From: Mycobacteriales bacterium
Lineage (GTDB): Bacteria; Actinomycetota; Actinomycetes; JAFAQI01; DASSKL01
DNA: 37,710 nt
Assembly (NCBI GenBank): GCA_035690485.1
Contig: DASSKL010000086.1
Location: forward strand, 1-37,710
Direction of reading: 5' to 3'
In this document: one piece after another, positions 19,689 to 27,168 of the stretch
Position numbering within the stretch: position 1 is the first letter of the stretch
Layout: every line of letters starts with the position of its first letter
Made by a program: the position numbers and the translations under genes
Notes under the pieces: model-generated
Seen by the model: only the letters and a program-made list of their open reading frames with translations
What the model was told of the DNA's origin: nothing
Databases searched by the model: none

Positions 19689-20651
19689 ATGTCGACCGTC
19701 GTGATCGCCGACGACAGCCCCACGCTGCGCCGGATCGTCTCGACCGTGCTGAGCCGCGAGGGCTACGACGTGGTCGAGGCCGTCGACGGTGTCGACGCGG
19801 TGCAGGCGGTGTTCCGCACCCAGCCCGACGCCGTGGTGCTCGACGTGCAGATGCCGCGGCTGTCCGGCTACGTCGCCGCACGCGTGCTGACCGACGACTG
19901 GCAGACCGCGCACATTCCGGTGATCATGCTGACGTCGCTCGACAGCGCGACCGACCGCTACTGGGGCGCGTCGACCGGCGCCCAGCGCTACCTGACCAAG
20001 GACTTCGAGCCGCCGCAGCTCGCCGGCGCGGTCCGCGACGCGATCGAGGCGGCCGGGCTCGACCCGGCACTGCGTCCCGACCCGGTCGAGCTCGACGACG
20101 ACGACGTGATGGCGCGGGTCGCGGACCTGCTCGACCGCAAGCTGTTCGAGACCTCGGTCGCGGCCGAGGTCACCGCGATCCCGGCGACCGCCCGCGGGCT
20201 CGAGGAGACCGTCGCCGCGCTGCTCTCGGTGCTCGGCCGGGTCGTCGAGTACGACCTCGCCGCCGTCCTGCTGGTGCGGGAGCGGACGGCGTACGTCGGG
20301 GTCGGAGCCAACACCGCGCACCTGCAGTACGACGCCTTCCTGCGCTCGACCGTCGACGCCGCGGCGACCGCGACCGACTCGGAGTGCGTGCTCGGCGAGC
20401 TCGACATCCGGCTGGCCGATGCGCAGGGTCGGCTGGGCGCGGACGTGTACGACGACGGCGAAGGCGCCATGGCGACGTTCTTGTCCATGCCGTTGCGTGG
20501 CCACGGTGGTCACGTCGCCGGCGTGCTGGCGCTGTCGAGCGCCCGGCCGAGCGCGTTCGGCGAGACCGCGCTGTCGACGCTGCGTCTCATCGAGGGCCCG
20601 GTCGCCATGGTGGTCGAGAGCGCCCGGCTGTCCGGGGTCCACGCCGGCTAG
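19689..20651 (+). CDS. Receiver-GAF response regulator of the chemosensory cluster
   Basis: A 320-residue protein with an N-terminal CheY-like receiver (1-122): D8/D9, phospho-acceptor D52 in VVLDVQMPRLSG, T82 and K104. A linker (125-150) leads to a GAF-like domain (about 155-315) with the typical VVEYDLAAVLLVRE start and MATFLSMPLRGHGGHVAGVLALSS middle. There is no DNA-binding or enzymatic output domain, so it probably acts by protein contact, or its receiver is gated by a small molecule bound to the GAF part. A strong ribosome-binding site (GAGAGGA) precedes the ATG, 21 bases after cheA. It may be the output partner of the hybrid CheA. Its stop overlaps the cysS stop on the other strand in CTAG. 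Confidence 0.85.
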   Translation: MSTVVIADDSPTLRRIVSTVLSREGYDVVEAVDGVDAVQAVFRTQPDAVVLDVQMPRLSGYVAARVLTDDWQTAHIPVIMLTSLDSATDRYWGASTGAQRYLTKDFEPPQLAGAVRDAIEAAGLDPALRPDPVELDDDDVMARVADLLDRKLFETSVAAEVTAIPATARGLEETVAALLSVLGRVVEYDLAAVLLVRERTAYVGVGANTAHLQYDAFLRSTVDAAATATDSECVLGELDIRLADAQGRLGADVYDDGEGAMATFLSMPLRGHGGHVAGVLALSSARPSAFGETALSTLRLIEGPVAMVVESARLSGVHAG

Positions 20652-22048
20652 CAGCTCACCTCGTAGCGCTGGCCGTCCGCGGTGTCCTTGACCTGGACGC
20701 CGAGAGCGGCGAGCTCGTCGCGCAGCCGGTCCGACTCTGCCCAGTCCTTGGCCGACCGCGCCGCCGCGCGGGCATCGAGCAGCTCCTGCGCCCCCGCCGG
20801 CAACGACACGGTGCGACCGACGTCGCGGGCCAGGTCGAGGCCCAGCACCCGGTCGGCCCAGGCGAACGTCTCGAACTTCGCCCCGTCGGGCACGCCGGCG
20901 TCGTGCTCCAGCTCGCCGAGCACGACCAGCGCAGCGGGCGTGTCGAGGTCGTCGTCGTACGCCGCCACCAGCCGCTCCCGATAGGTGGCCGGGATCGCCG
21001 CGCTCGGTGACTCCGCCCACTCGGCCACCCGCGCGCGCCAGCGGGACAGCCGCCGGTCGGCCGCGGCGAGCGCGTCGGCGGTGAGGTTCATCTGCTGGCG
21101 GTAGCGGCCGGTCAGGAAGAACAACCGCAGCGCCAGCGGGTCGTGCCCGCGCTCCACCACGTCGTCGAGCAGCACGACGTTGCCGGTCGACTTGGCCATC
21201 TTGCGGCCCTCGTTGAGCAGGTGCTCGCCGTGCACCCAGTGCCGCACCACCTCGTGGCCGGCGACCGAGTCGGACTGCGCGCGCTCGTCCTCGTGATGCG
21301 GGAAGCGCAGGTCGATCCCGCCGGTGTGGATGTCGATCGTCGGCCCCAGGTGGCGCAGGCTCATCGCCGAGCACTCGACGTGCCAGCCGGGGAACCCGCG
21401 TCCCCACGGCGTGTCCCACACCAGCTCGCGGCCGGTCGGCGCGCCCTTCCACAGCGCCCAGTCGGCGTGGAACCGCTTGCCCTCCGTCAACGTCTCCGCG
21501 TCGGCCCGGTGCCCGGGGCGTAGGGCGTCGAGGCGGTTGCCCGAGATCTCGCCGTACGACGGGAAGGACCGGGCGTCGAACAGCACCGTCCCGTCGTCCA
21601 GCGCGTAGGCGTTGCCGCGATCGAGCAGCGCCTGCACCAGCTCGACCATGAGGTCGATCGACTCGCTGGCGCGCGGGTAGGCGTCGGCCGGGTGGATCCC
21701 GAGTGCCCGGCAGTCGCGGTGGAACTGCTCCTCGTAGTCGCGCGCGAGCTCCAGCGGTCCCTTGCCGGCGGCCCGGGCGGCGGCGAGCACCTTGTCCTCG
21801 CCGGACGGGTCGATGTCGGCGTCGTCGGCGAGGTGCCCGACGTCGGTGATGTTCTGCACGACCTGCACCGGCCAGCCGTGCAGCACGTCGGCGACGCGGG
21901 TGATGAGGTCGGTCAGCAGGAACGTCCGCAAGTTGCCGACGTGGGCGCTCCGGTAGACGGTCGGCCCGCACGCGTAGACCTTCAACAGCCCGGGCGTCGC
22001 CGGCCGGATCTCCTCGACCCGGCGGGTCCTGGTGTCGGTGAGCCTCAC
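20648..22048 (-). CDS. cysS: Cysteinyl-tRNA synthetase
   Basis: A 466-residue class Ia aminoacyl-tRNA synthetase that charges tRNA-Cys. The zinc and HIGH regions are [13 protein letters not shown] (27-39); the HIGH motif reads [13 protein letters not shown] (C226), HHEDE (H251, E255) and C27 form the probable zinc site. KMAKS at 283-287 is the KMSKS loop. It is distinguished from the mycothiol ligase MshC, whose first motif differs, by CGPTVY plus the GNLRT sequence and by the C-terminal anticodon domain (about 390-466). The GTG start at 22048 overlaps the upstream small gene by GTGA, suggesting translational coupling. C-terminal residues end ...YEVSC. Confidence 0.93.
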   Translation of the reverse strand: MRLTDTRTRRVEEIRPATPGLLKVYACGPTVYRSAHVGNLRTFLLTDLITRVADVLHGWPVQVVQNITDVGHLADDADIDPSGEDKVLAAARAAGKGPLELARDYEEQFHRDCRALGIHPADAYPRASESIDLMVELVQALLDRGNAYALDDGTVLFDARSFPSYGEISGNRLDALRPGHRADAETLTEGKRFHADWALWKGAPTGRELVWDTPWGRGFPGWHVECSAMSLRHLGPTIDIHTGGIDLRFPHHEDERAQSDSVAGHEVVRHWVHGEHLLNEGRKMAKSTGNVVLLDDVVERGHDPLALRLFFLTGRYRQQMNLTADALAAADRRLSRWRARVAEWAESPSAAIPATYRERLVAAYDDDLDTPAALVVLGELEHDAGVPDGAKFETFAWADRVLGLDLARDVGRTVSLPAGAQELLDARAAARSAKDWAESDRLRDELAALGVQVKDTADGQRYEVSC

Positions 22049-22275
22049 GCCGGCCGGTCCGGCCGCGTGCGGCGCGGCGGCGGGTCGGGCACCAGCCGGG
22101 CGGCGACCACCCGCTGCTCGCTGATTCGCAGCTCGCTGCCGTCGCGGCGGCGTACGACGAGCTCGCCGTCCGCCCACGACTCGAGCGTCCCGACGGCTTC
22201 ACTCTGGCCGAGGCCGGGAATGACGTAGCGCAGCGAGATCCGGCGCCCGATGTCCTGCGGGGTCGGTCTGGCCAC
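22045..22275 (-). CDS. Small SH3-like domain protein, coupled to cysS
   Basis: A 76-residue protein resembling the N-terminal SH3-like beta-barrel found in front of GNAT acetyltransferases of the Rv0428c type: [48 protein letters not shown]. Here no acetyltransferase domain follows; instead the gene ends inside the start of cysS (GTGA overlap). It is therefore a free-standing version of the domain, or the relic of a longer gene. The GTG at 22275 was chosen because GGAGGAGG lies 11 bases upstream; an upstream GTG at 22287 sits right against that site. Function unknown; a link to tRNA-Cys charging or to an acetyltransferase elsewhere is speculative. Confidence 0.65.
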   Translation of the reverse strand: MARPTPQDIGRRISLRYVIPGLGQSEAVGTLESWADGELVVRRRDGSELRISEQRVVAARLVPDPPPRRTRPDRPA

Positions 22276-22305
22276 CCGTCGTCGCACCTCCTCCGTGCGG
22301 TCGCG

Positions 22306-22311
22306 ATACTA
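22306..22311 (-). promoter_or_regulatory. Candidate -10 box (TAGTAT) for the SH3-like gene and cysS
   Basis: On the minus strand TAGTAT fits TAnnnT and would start transcription near 22299, leaving a leader of about 24 bases that contains the strong GGAGGAGG ribosome-binding site. Confidence 0.45.
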
Positions 22312-22365
22312 GGCGTTATCTCCCGTCCAGGTGGGACGGCGGCTACTCCCCGGAAGGACCTAGAG

Positions 22366-22692
22366 GTGACCTACGTCATCGCCGAGCCTTGCGTCGACCT
22401 CAAGGACAAGGCGTGCATCGAAGAGTGCCCCGTCGACTGCATCTACGAGGGCAAGCGGATGCTCTACATCCACCCCGACGAGTGCGTCGACTGCGGTGCC
22501 TGCGAGCCGGTGTGCCCGGTGGAGGCCATCTTCTACGAGGACGACGTCCCGGCCCAGTGGAAGGACTACTACAAGGCCAACGTCGACTTCTTCGAGGACA
22601 TGGGTTCGCCCGGTGGCGCGTCGAAGGTCGGCCTGATCGACAAGGACCACCCGCTGGTCGCCGCGCTGCCGCCGCAAGAGCACGACGAGTAG
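22366..22692 (+). CDS. fdxA: Seven-iron ferredoxin FdxA
   Basis: A 108-residue electron carrier with one [3Fe-4S] and one [4Fe-4S] cluster. Cysteines are at 9, 17, 21, 25, 40, 43, 46 and 50, in the pattern of actinobacterial FdxA/FdxC. The C-terminal extension ([25 protein letters not shown]) is typical of this class. The GTG start at 22366 is preceded by AAGGA at 12-8 bases. The gene lies 42 bases before dapC, an order also known from Mycobacterium, so the pair probably forms one transcript. Redox partner unknown. Confidence 0.95.
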   Translation: MTYVIAEPCVDLKDKACIEECPVDCIYEGKRMLYIHPDECVDCGACEPVCPVEAIFYEDDVPAQWKDYYKANVDFFEDMGSPGGASKVGLIDKDHPLVAALPPQEHDE

Positions 22693-22734
22693 ACCGCTGA
22701 TGCTCCGGGTCGGCCCGCGCCCGGCGCTGCTGCG

Positions 22735-23847
22735 ATGAGCGCGCCTGCCGGGGCCTCCCGGCTGCGGCCGGCAGCGCTGCCGGACTTCCCGTGGGACCGG
22801 CTGGTGCCCTACGCCTCGACGGCACGGGCCCATCGCGACGGCATCGTCGACCTCTCGGTCGGCACCCCGGTCGACCCGACGCCGCAGGTCGTCCAGGAGG
22901 CGCTGGCCGCCGCGGCCGACGCCCCCGGCTACCCGATGACCGCCGGCTCGCCCGAGCTGCGGGCGGCCGTCGTGGCGTGGTTGGCCCGGCGGTTCGGCGT
23001 ACGCGATCTCGACCCCGCCGCCGTGCTGCCCGTCATCGGCACGAAGGAGCTGGTCGCCTGGCTGCCGACGCTGCTCGGCGCCTCGTCGGTCGGCTACCCC
23101 GGGCTGGCCTACCCGACCTACGACGTGGGCGCGCGGATCGCCGGGGCGGCCGGGCGATCGGTCGACGCGCTGTCGGCGCTCGGCCCCGACCGCGTCGACC
23201 TGCTCTGGATCAACTCGCCGTCCAACCCGACGGGCAAGGTGCTGCCGCCCGCGCACCTGCGCAAGGTCGTCGACTGGTGCCGGGAGCGGGGGACCGTGCT
23301 GGCGAGCGACGAGTGCTACGCCGACCTCTGGTACGACGGCGACGCGCCGGCCTCGGTCCTCTCGCCCGACGTGTGCGGGGGGTCGCACGACGGACTCCTC
23401 GCCGTCCACTCACTGTCGAAGCGGTCCAACCTGGCGGGCTACCGCGCCGGCTTCGTGGCCGGTGACCCGGTGCTGGTGGCGCGGCTGCTGGAGGTACGCA
23501 AGCACGCCGGCATGATCGTTCCCGCGCCAGTGCAGGCCGCGATGGTGGCCGCGTTGTCCGACGACGCTCACGTCGTGGACCAGCGGGGCCGTTACGCCGC
23601 CCGGCGCGCGGTGTTGCACGGCGCGCTCACCGGGGCCGGTTTCACGATCGACGCCTCCGAGGGCGGCCTCTACCTGTGGGCCACCCGCGCTGAGCCCTGC
23701 TACGACACGGTGGCCTGGCTTGCCGCGCGCGGGATCCTCGTTGCGCCGGGGGACTTCTACGGACCGGGCGGCGCCCAGCACGTCCGGGTCGCCCTGACCG
23801 CGACCGACGAGCGCATAGCCGCCGCAGCCGACCGCCTGACCGCCTGA
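22735..23847 (+). CDS. dapC: N-succinyldiaminopimelate aminotransferase DapC
   Basis: A 370-residue fold-type I PLP aminotransferase, matching actinobacterial DapC, which uses glutamate to aminate N-succinyl-2-amino-6-ketopimelate. PLP-site features: SNPTGK (163-168), SDECYADL (191-198) and the Schiff-base lysine K229 in SLSKRSNLAGYRAGF. The N-terminal LPDFPWDRLVPY segment and the fdxA neighbour are typical. dapD and dapE lie about 1.3 kb downstream, so consecutive steps of the lysine/diaminopimelate pathway are near each other but separated by an inserted gene and repeats. The ATG start is consistent with family length. Confidence 0.92.
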   Translation: MSAPAGASRLRPAALPDFPWDRLVPYASTARAHRDGIVDLSVGTPVDPTPQVVQEALAAAADAPGYPMTAGSPELRAAVVAWLARRFGVRDLDPAAVLPVIGTKELVAWLPTLLGASSVGYPGLAYPTYDVGARIAGAAGRSVDALSALGPDRVDLLWINSPSNPTGKVLPPAHLRKVVDWCRERGTVLASDECYADLWYDGDAPASVLSPDVCGGSHDGLLAVHSLSKRSNLAGYRAGFVAGDPVLVARLLEVRKHAGMIVPAPVQAAMVAALSDDAHVVDQRGRYAARRAVLHGALTGAGFTIDASEGGLYLWATRAEPCYDTVAWLAARGILVAPGDFYGPGGAQHVRVALTATDERIAAAADRLTA

Positions 23848-23852
23848 CCGCC

Positions 23853-23921
23853 CCACTGTCCGAGCGCTCCACTGTCCGAGCGCTCCACTGCCCGAGCGCT
23901 CCACTGCCCGAGCGCCCCACT
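23853..23921. repeat. Tandem array of a 16-bp unit, 4.3 copies
   Basis: The unit CCACTGTCCGAGCGCT recurs at 23853, 23869, 23885 and 23901, then CCACT. The first two copies are identical; copies 3 and 4 have TGCCC in place of TGTCC, and copy 4 ends in C. There are no unique spacers, so it is a minisatellite, not a CRISPR. It starts 6 bases after the dapC stop and ends 9 bases before the palindromic element. Confidence 0.85.
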
Positions 23922-23930
23922 CTTTCCGCG

Positions 23931-23990
23931 ACTTGTCCGGCGGTAAGGGGGTTGAAAGGGCACTGTTCACCCCCTTACCGCCGGACAAGT
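23931..23990. repeat. Palindromic element copy 1 (60 bp, perfect 22-bp arms)
   Basis: The left arm (23931-23952) starts ACTTGTCCGGCGGTAAGG and the right arm (23969-23990) is its exact reverse complement, ending CCGCCGGACAAGT. The central loop is 16 bases. It lies between the 3' ends of dapC and the nuclease-like gene, so as RNA it could terminate both. Related copies at 25040-25100 and 34499-34558 share the ends but not the middle. Confidence 0.9.
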
Positions 23991-24046
23991 GGGTGGGACG
24001 CGCCGGCCATAACGGGGCGCGTAGCGCGCACTGGGCGCCGTGAGCG

Positions 24047-24967
24047 CTAGGCCGTCCTCTGGTCGGCCCGAGCGAGGGCGCGCCGGATCCGGGCTGCCGT
24101 CACGGCCGGACGTCGTACGACGTCGTCCCACCCCCACCGGACGACCACGAGTCCCAGGTCCTCCAGCGCCTCCTGGCGGCGCTTCTCGTCGAGCAGTGCT
24201 GCCGGGTTGCTCCCGTCGTACTTCTTGGCGCCGTCGGCTTCGCCCACCACGCGTCCGTCCCAGAGGAAGTCGACCCGGTAGGCGCCGACCCGTTCTTGGA
24301 GCGAGGGCATCGGCAGATCTTGCTCGACGAACATGATGCGGGACAGCGACTCCAGCGCCGACTCGGCTGCGGCGTCCGCGAACGCCACTGCCGCCCGCGC
24401 CGTGACGATGCCGGGCCACCGGGTGCAGTCACGCACCACTGAGCTGAGCTCCGCGGCATCAGTGAGGCCTTGGTGCAAGGCCGAGTCGGCTGCCACGACC
24501 CCATCCCGGAAGCCGCGGCGCCGCGCGAGATCGATGACCGTGCGCGCCGGCGAGGTAACCCGCAGATCTCCCGCCCGGGTGACGTGTGCGGCCGGTAGCG
24601 CGGCGGGCCACACGGTCAGCCGCTTTGCGTAACAGTCCCCGCCTTGCGCGCGGGGCCTCGTCATGCGGATCCAACGAGGTTGCCGCCCCAGCAGGGCGAT
24701 GCCGTGCAGGGTGGCGGCGGTCGCGTCGCTGACGACGGCGTCGGCGGCCACGAGGAGGCAGGCCGCCGCATCCACACTGACCGGTGGGACCTCGTCGTCG
24801 GCCGGCCACAGCTCGCAGGTCGTGTAGATCCCGCGGCGAAGCGCGCGCCACCGACTGGTGTCGAGCCGCTGCCGCACCTGGTCGAGGGTGTAGCCACAGC
24901 TTTCTGCATCGGCGCGGGTGAAGACACCGCCCTGCGCAGCGGCGCGAGCGGCCAGCTCCGGTGACAT
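24047..24967 (-). CDS. AbiEi-like N-terminal domain plus DUF559-type nuclease-fold protein
   Basis: A 306-residue soluble protein. The first half resembles AbiEi-type antitoxin and related winged-helix proteins (GGVFTRADAESCGYTLDQVRQRL, RALRRGIYTT, SPARTVIDLARR). The C-terminal 90 residues resemble DUF559/Vsr-like PD-(D/E)XK nucleases: ESLSRIMF, LQERVGAYRVDFLWDGRVVGEADG (Asp and Glu-x-Asp candidates), AKKYDG, RRQEALEDLGLVVVRWGWDDV. Such proteins are widespread and often variable in actinobacteria; their role is unknown and may be in defence or DNA repair. No toxin partner (AbiEii-type nucleotidyltransferase) is adjacent. The gene is flanked closely on both sides by palindromic element copies (57 bases downstream, 72 bases upstream) and separates dapC from dapD, so it looks like an insertion. 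Confidence 0.75.
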   Translation of the reverse strand: MSPELAARAAAQGGVFTRADAESCGYTLDQVRQRLDTSRWRALRRGIYTTCELWPADDEVPPVSVDAAACLLVAADAVVSDATAATLHGIALLGRQPRWIRMTRPRAQGGDCYAKRLTVWPAALPAAHVTRAGDLRVTSPARTVIDLARRRGFRDGVVAADSALHQGLTDAAELSSVVRDCTRWPGIVTARAAVAFADAAAESALESLSRIMFVEQDLPMPSLQERVGAYRVDFLWDGRVVGEADGAKKYDGSNPAALLDEKRRQEALEDLGLVVVRWGWDDVVRRPAVTAARIRRALARADQRTA

Positions 24968-25039
24968 GCCGCCACGTTGCCTCGCGCGGCCCGCTTCCTG
25001 CCCGGGCAGTCCACAGGGGCCGGGTGCTCCACGTCTCTC

Positions 25040-25100
25040 ACTTGTCCGCCCGTAGTGGGCCTCCGAGGGGGTGATCAGGCCCTCGAGCGCCGGACAAGTG
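25040..25100. repeat. Palindromic element copy 2 (61 bp)
   Basis: ACTTGTCCG at the left end and CGGACAAGT at the right end, with inner complementary GGGCCT (25057-25062) and AGGCCC (25077-25082) and mismatched parts between. Read on the minus strand it begins ACTTGTCCGGCG like copies 1 and 3. It lies between two divergent genes, where a terminator has no obvious use. Confidence 0.85.
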
Positions 25101-25139
25101 GGAGGAGGGCGGCGGCCGGGTGGGCTCAACCGCGGCCGG

Positions 25140-25145
25140 TAGGGT
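25140..25145 (+). promoter_or_regulatory. Candidate -10 box (TAGGGT), near-leaderless dapD
   Basis: TAGGGT ends 8 bases before the dapD ATG at 25154. An AAGGAGG stretch lies just inside the coding region, after the ATG, where it cannot serve that start; no ribosome-binding site precedes it. Confidence 0.4.
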
Positions 25146-25153
25146 GGCCACTC

Positions 25154-25993
25154 ATGCAAGGAGGCACCTCCCAGACCCAGTCGCCGATCAGCGCCGAGAT
25201 CGACAACCTCTGGGAGCGCCGTACGGCGCTCAGCCCGGCCGACGCCGACGCCCGCAAGATCGTTACCCAGGCTGTCGACCTGCTCGACACCGGCAAGGCC
25301 CGGGTCGCCCGGGTGCTCGACGAGGAGGTCGTCGTCGACGAGCGGGCCAAGCGGGCGATCCTGCTGGCGTTCAAGGTTCTCGACATGGTCGAGTCGACGG
25401 TGGGCGACTTCCGCTACCACGACCGGGTGCCGTTGAAGTCGGCGTACGACGGGGTCCGTGTGGTGCCCGGAGCGATCGCCCGCTGGGGCGCCTACCTCGC
25501 GCCGGGCGTGGTCCTCATGCCGAGCTTCGTCAACATGGGCGCATACGTCGACGAGGGGACCATGGTCGACACCTGGGCGACCGTCGGTTCGTGCGCGCAG
25601 ATCGGCAAGCGGGTTCACCTGTCCGGCGGGGTCGGCATCGGTGGTGTGCTCGAGCCGCCTCAGGCCAAGCCCGTGGTCGTCGAGGACGACGCGTTCATCG
25701 GGTCACGGTCGATGGTCGTCAACGGCGCGCGGGTCCGCCGGGGCGCCGTCCTGGGCTCGGGCACCAACCTGACCGACACCACCCACGTCTACGACGTGCA
25801 GACCGGCGAGGAGCTGCCGCCGGGTGAGGTTCCGGCCTGGTCGGTGTGCGTGAGCGGCACGCGGCCGCGGGAGTTCCCCGGCGGGACGTTCGGCATGACG
25901 TGCGTGCTCGTGCTCCGCCGCCTGGAGGAGGGTGAGCGGCACGAGAAGATCCAGCTCAACGACGTGCTCCGCGAACACGGCATCTCCACGTGA
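25154..25993 (+). CDS. dapD: Tetrahydrodipicolinate N-succinyltransferase DapD, E. coli class
   Basis: A 279-residue left-handed beta-helix enzyme that transfers succinyl from succinyl-CoA to tetrahydrodipicolinate in diaminopimelate/lysine synthesis. It matches the proteobacterial DapD end to end: IDNLWERR near the N-terminus, LLDTGKARVA (43-52), RVVPGAIARWGAYLAPGVVLMPSFVN, MVDTWATVGSCAQIGK (137-152), SGGVGIGGVLEP (157-168) and hexapeptide repeats ending VPAWSVCVSGTRP. The DapD known from Mycobacterium is a different, longer class (about 317 residues) without these motifs. The protein is thus unexpected beside actinobacterial-type dapC and dapE and may have been acquired. ATG start, TAGGGT box upstream; dapE follows after 37 bases. 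Confidence 0.92.
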   Translation: MQGGTSQTQSPISAEIDNLWERRTALSPADADARKIVTQAVDLLDTGKARVARVLDEEVVVDERAKRAILLAFKVLDMVESTVGDFRYHDRVPLKSAYDGVRVVPGAIARWGAYLAPGVVLMPSFVNMGAYVDEGTMVDTWATVGSCAQIGKRVHLSGGVGIGGVLEPPQAKPVVVEDDAFIGSRSMVVNGARVRRGAVLGSGTNLTDTTHVYDVQTGEELPPGEVPAWSVCVSGTRPREFPGGTFGMTCVLVLRRLEEGERHEKIQLNDVLREHGIST

Positions 25994-26030
25994 TCGATCG
26001 CCACGGGGGGCACGTCCACGGGGGTAGCCG

Positions 26031-27086
26031 GTGATCGACCTGCACATGTCGGCGATCGCGCTCACGGCGGCGCTCGTCGACATCCCTTCGGTCTCCGGTT
26101 CGGAGTCCCGGCTGGCCGACGAGGTCGAGACGGCCTTGCGTGAGTGCGACCACCTGACCGTGACCCGCGACGGCGACGCGGTCGTCGCGCGCACCACCCT
26201 CGGCCGCGACCGCCGGCTGCTGCTCGCCGGCCACCTCGACACCGTCCCGGTCGCCGACAACCTGCCGAGCCGCAGCGACGGCGACCGCATCTACGGCTGC
26301 GGCACGTCCGACATGAAGTCCGGGATCGCCGTCATGCTGCGCCTCGCCGCCGGCGTGGGCGACCCCAAGGACGACGTCACCTACGTCTTCTACGACCACG
26401 AGGAGACCGACGCCGCGAAGAACGGCCTCGGCCGCCTCACCAAGAACCACCGCGACTGGCTCGACGCCGACCTGGCCCTGCTGATGGAGCCCACCGCCAA
26501 CCGGGTCGAGGCAGGCTGCCAGGGCACCCTGCGGGTCCTCGTCGCCGTACCCGGCCGCCGCGCCCACAGCGCCCGGTCGTGGCTCGGCGACAACGCGATC
26601 CACAAGGCCGGCGACGTGCTGACGCGCCTCGCGTCCTACGACGCCCGCCGGGTCGAGATCGACGGCTGTGAGTTCAGGGAGGGGCTCAACGCCGTCCGCA
26701 TCGAGGGCGGCGTGTCCGGCAACGTCGTCCCCGACCGCGCGACGATCACCGTCAACTTCCGGTTCGCACCGGACCGCTCCGAGGCGGAGGCGCTCGCGCA
26801 CGTGGGGGAGCTGCTCGCGCCCTACGAGTGCGTGCTGACCGACTCCGCGCCCGGCGCGCTGCCGGGTCTGGGCCATCCGGCGGTGGCCGACTTCGTGCGG
26901 CTGATCGGCGCGGAGCCGGTGGCGAAGCTGGGCTGGACCGACGTGGCGCGTTTCGCCTCCCTCGGCGTACCGGCACTGAACTTCGGGCCGGGTGACCCGA
27001 ACCTCGCGCACAGCCGCGACGAGTACGTCGAGACCGGCCGGATCACCGAGTGCGAGCGGATGCTGCGCAGCTACCTCGGTGGCTGA
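26031..27086 (+). CDS. dapE: Succinyl-diaminopimelate desuccinylase DapE
   Basis: A 351-residue M20 zinc hydrolase that removes succinate from N-succinyl-LL-diaminopimelate. Metal ligands fit AGHLDTVP (H68, with D70 as catalytic helper), CGTSDMKSG (D94 bridging) and YDHEETDA (E124/E125), with the last histidine in [10 protein letters not shown] near the C-terminus. The lid domain lies at about 175-285 with [10 protein letters not shown]. It resembles the actinobacterial DapE rather than the E. coli one. GTG start at 26031 with GGGGG 6 bases upstream; an internal ATG at 26046 is possible. It probably shares the dapD transcript. Confidence 0.92.
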   Translation: MIDLHMSAIALTAALVDIPSVSGSESRLADEVETALRECDHLTVTRDGDAVVARTTLGRDRRLLLAGHLDTVPVADNLPSRSDGDRIYGCGTSDMKSGIAVMLRLAAGVGDPKDDVTYVFYDHEETDAAKNGLGRLTKNHRDWLDADLALLMEPTANRVEAGCQGTLRVLVAVPGRRAHSARSWLGDNAIHKAGDVLTRLASYDARRVEIDGCEFREGLNAVRIEGGVSGNVVPDRATITVNFRFAPDRSEAEALAHVGELLAPYECVLTDSAPGALPGLGHPAVADFVRLIGAEPVAKLGWTDVARFASLGVPALNFGPGDPNLAHSRDEYVETGRITECERMLRSYLGG

Positions 27087-27155
27087 GTGGCTCGGCGGGT
27101 CCCACCGGTGACGGTGCCGGCGCGGCGCTCAGGGGCCGAGCCGGGCGTGCCTGGG

Positions 27156-27161
27156 TAGCGT
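27156..27161 (+). promoter_or_regulatory. Candidate -10 box (TAGCGT), leaderless LOG-family gene
   Basis: TAGCGT ends 7 bases before the GTG at 27169, with no ribosome-binding site between. It is the same hexamer as before mshB. Confidence 0.45.
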
Positions 27162-27168
27162 GCGAGCC

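Larger units (their letters stand above)
23848..24046. other. Repeat-filled gap between dapC and the inserted nuclease-like gene
   Basis: The space between these convergent genes is almost entirely repeats: GACCGCCT units around the dapC stop, a 16-bp tandem array (23853-23921) and a 60-bp palindrome (23931-23990). Confidence 0.7.

Noticed and set aside
20648-22048. Mycothiol ligase MshC instead of cysteinyl-tRNA synthetase
   Set aside because: Length, the CGPTVY...HVGN motif and the C-terminal anticodon-binding part fit CysRS.
18465-22202. Very long minus-strand open frame (1245 codons) across cheA, the receiver-GAF gene and cysS
   Set aside because: It is antisense to well-recognised genes, and on the cysS part it is simply another frame of the same strand. 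Its translation is Arg/Gly/Asp-rich with no domain, as expected for shadows in very GC-rich DNA.
23853-23921. Possible CRISPR array
   Set aside because: The 16-bp units are directly adjacent with no spacers, so it is a tandem repeat.
23931-23990. Simple bidirectional terminator between dapC and 24047
   Set aside because: Copy 1 alone could act so, but related elements in a divergent and a same-strand gap show that it belongs to a repeat family.
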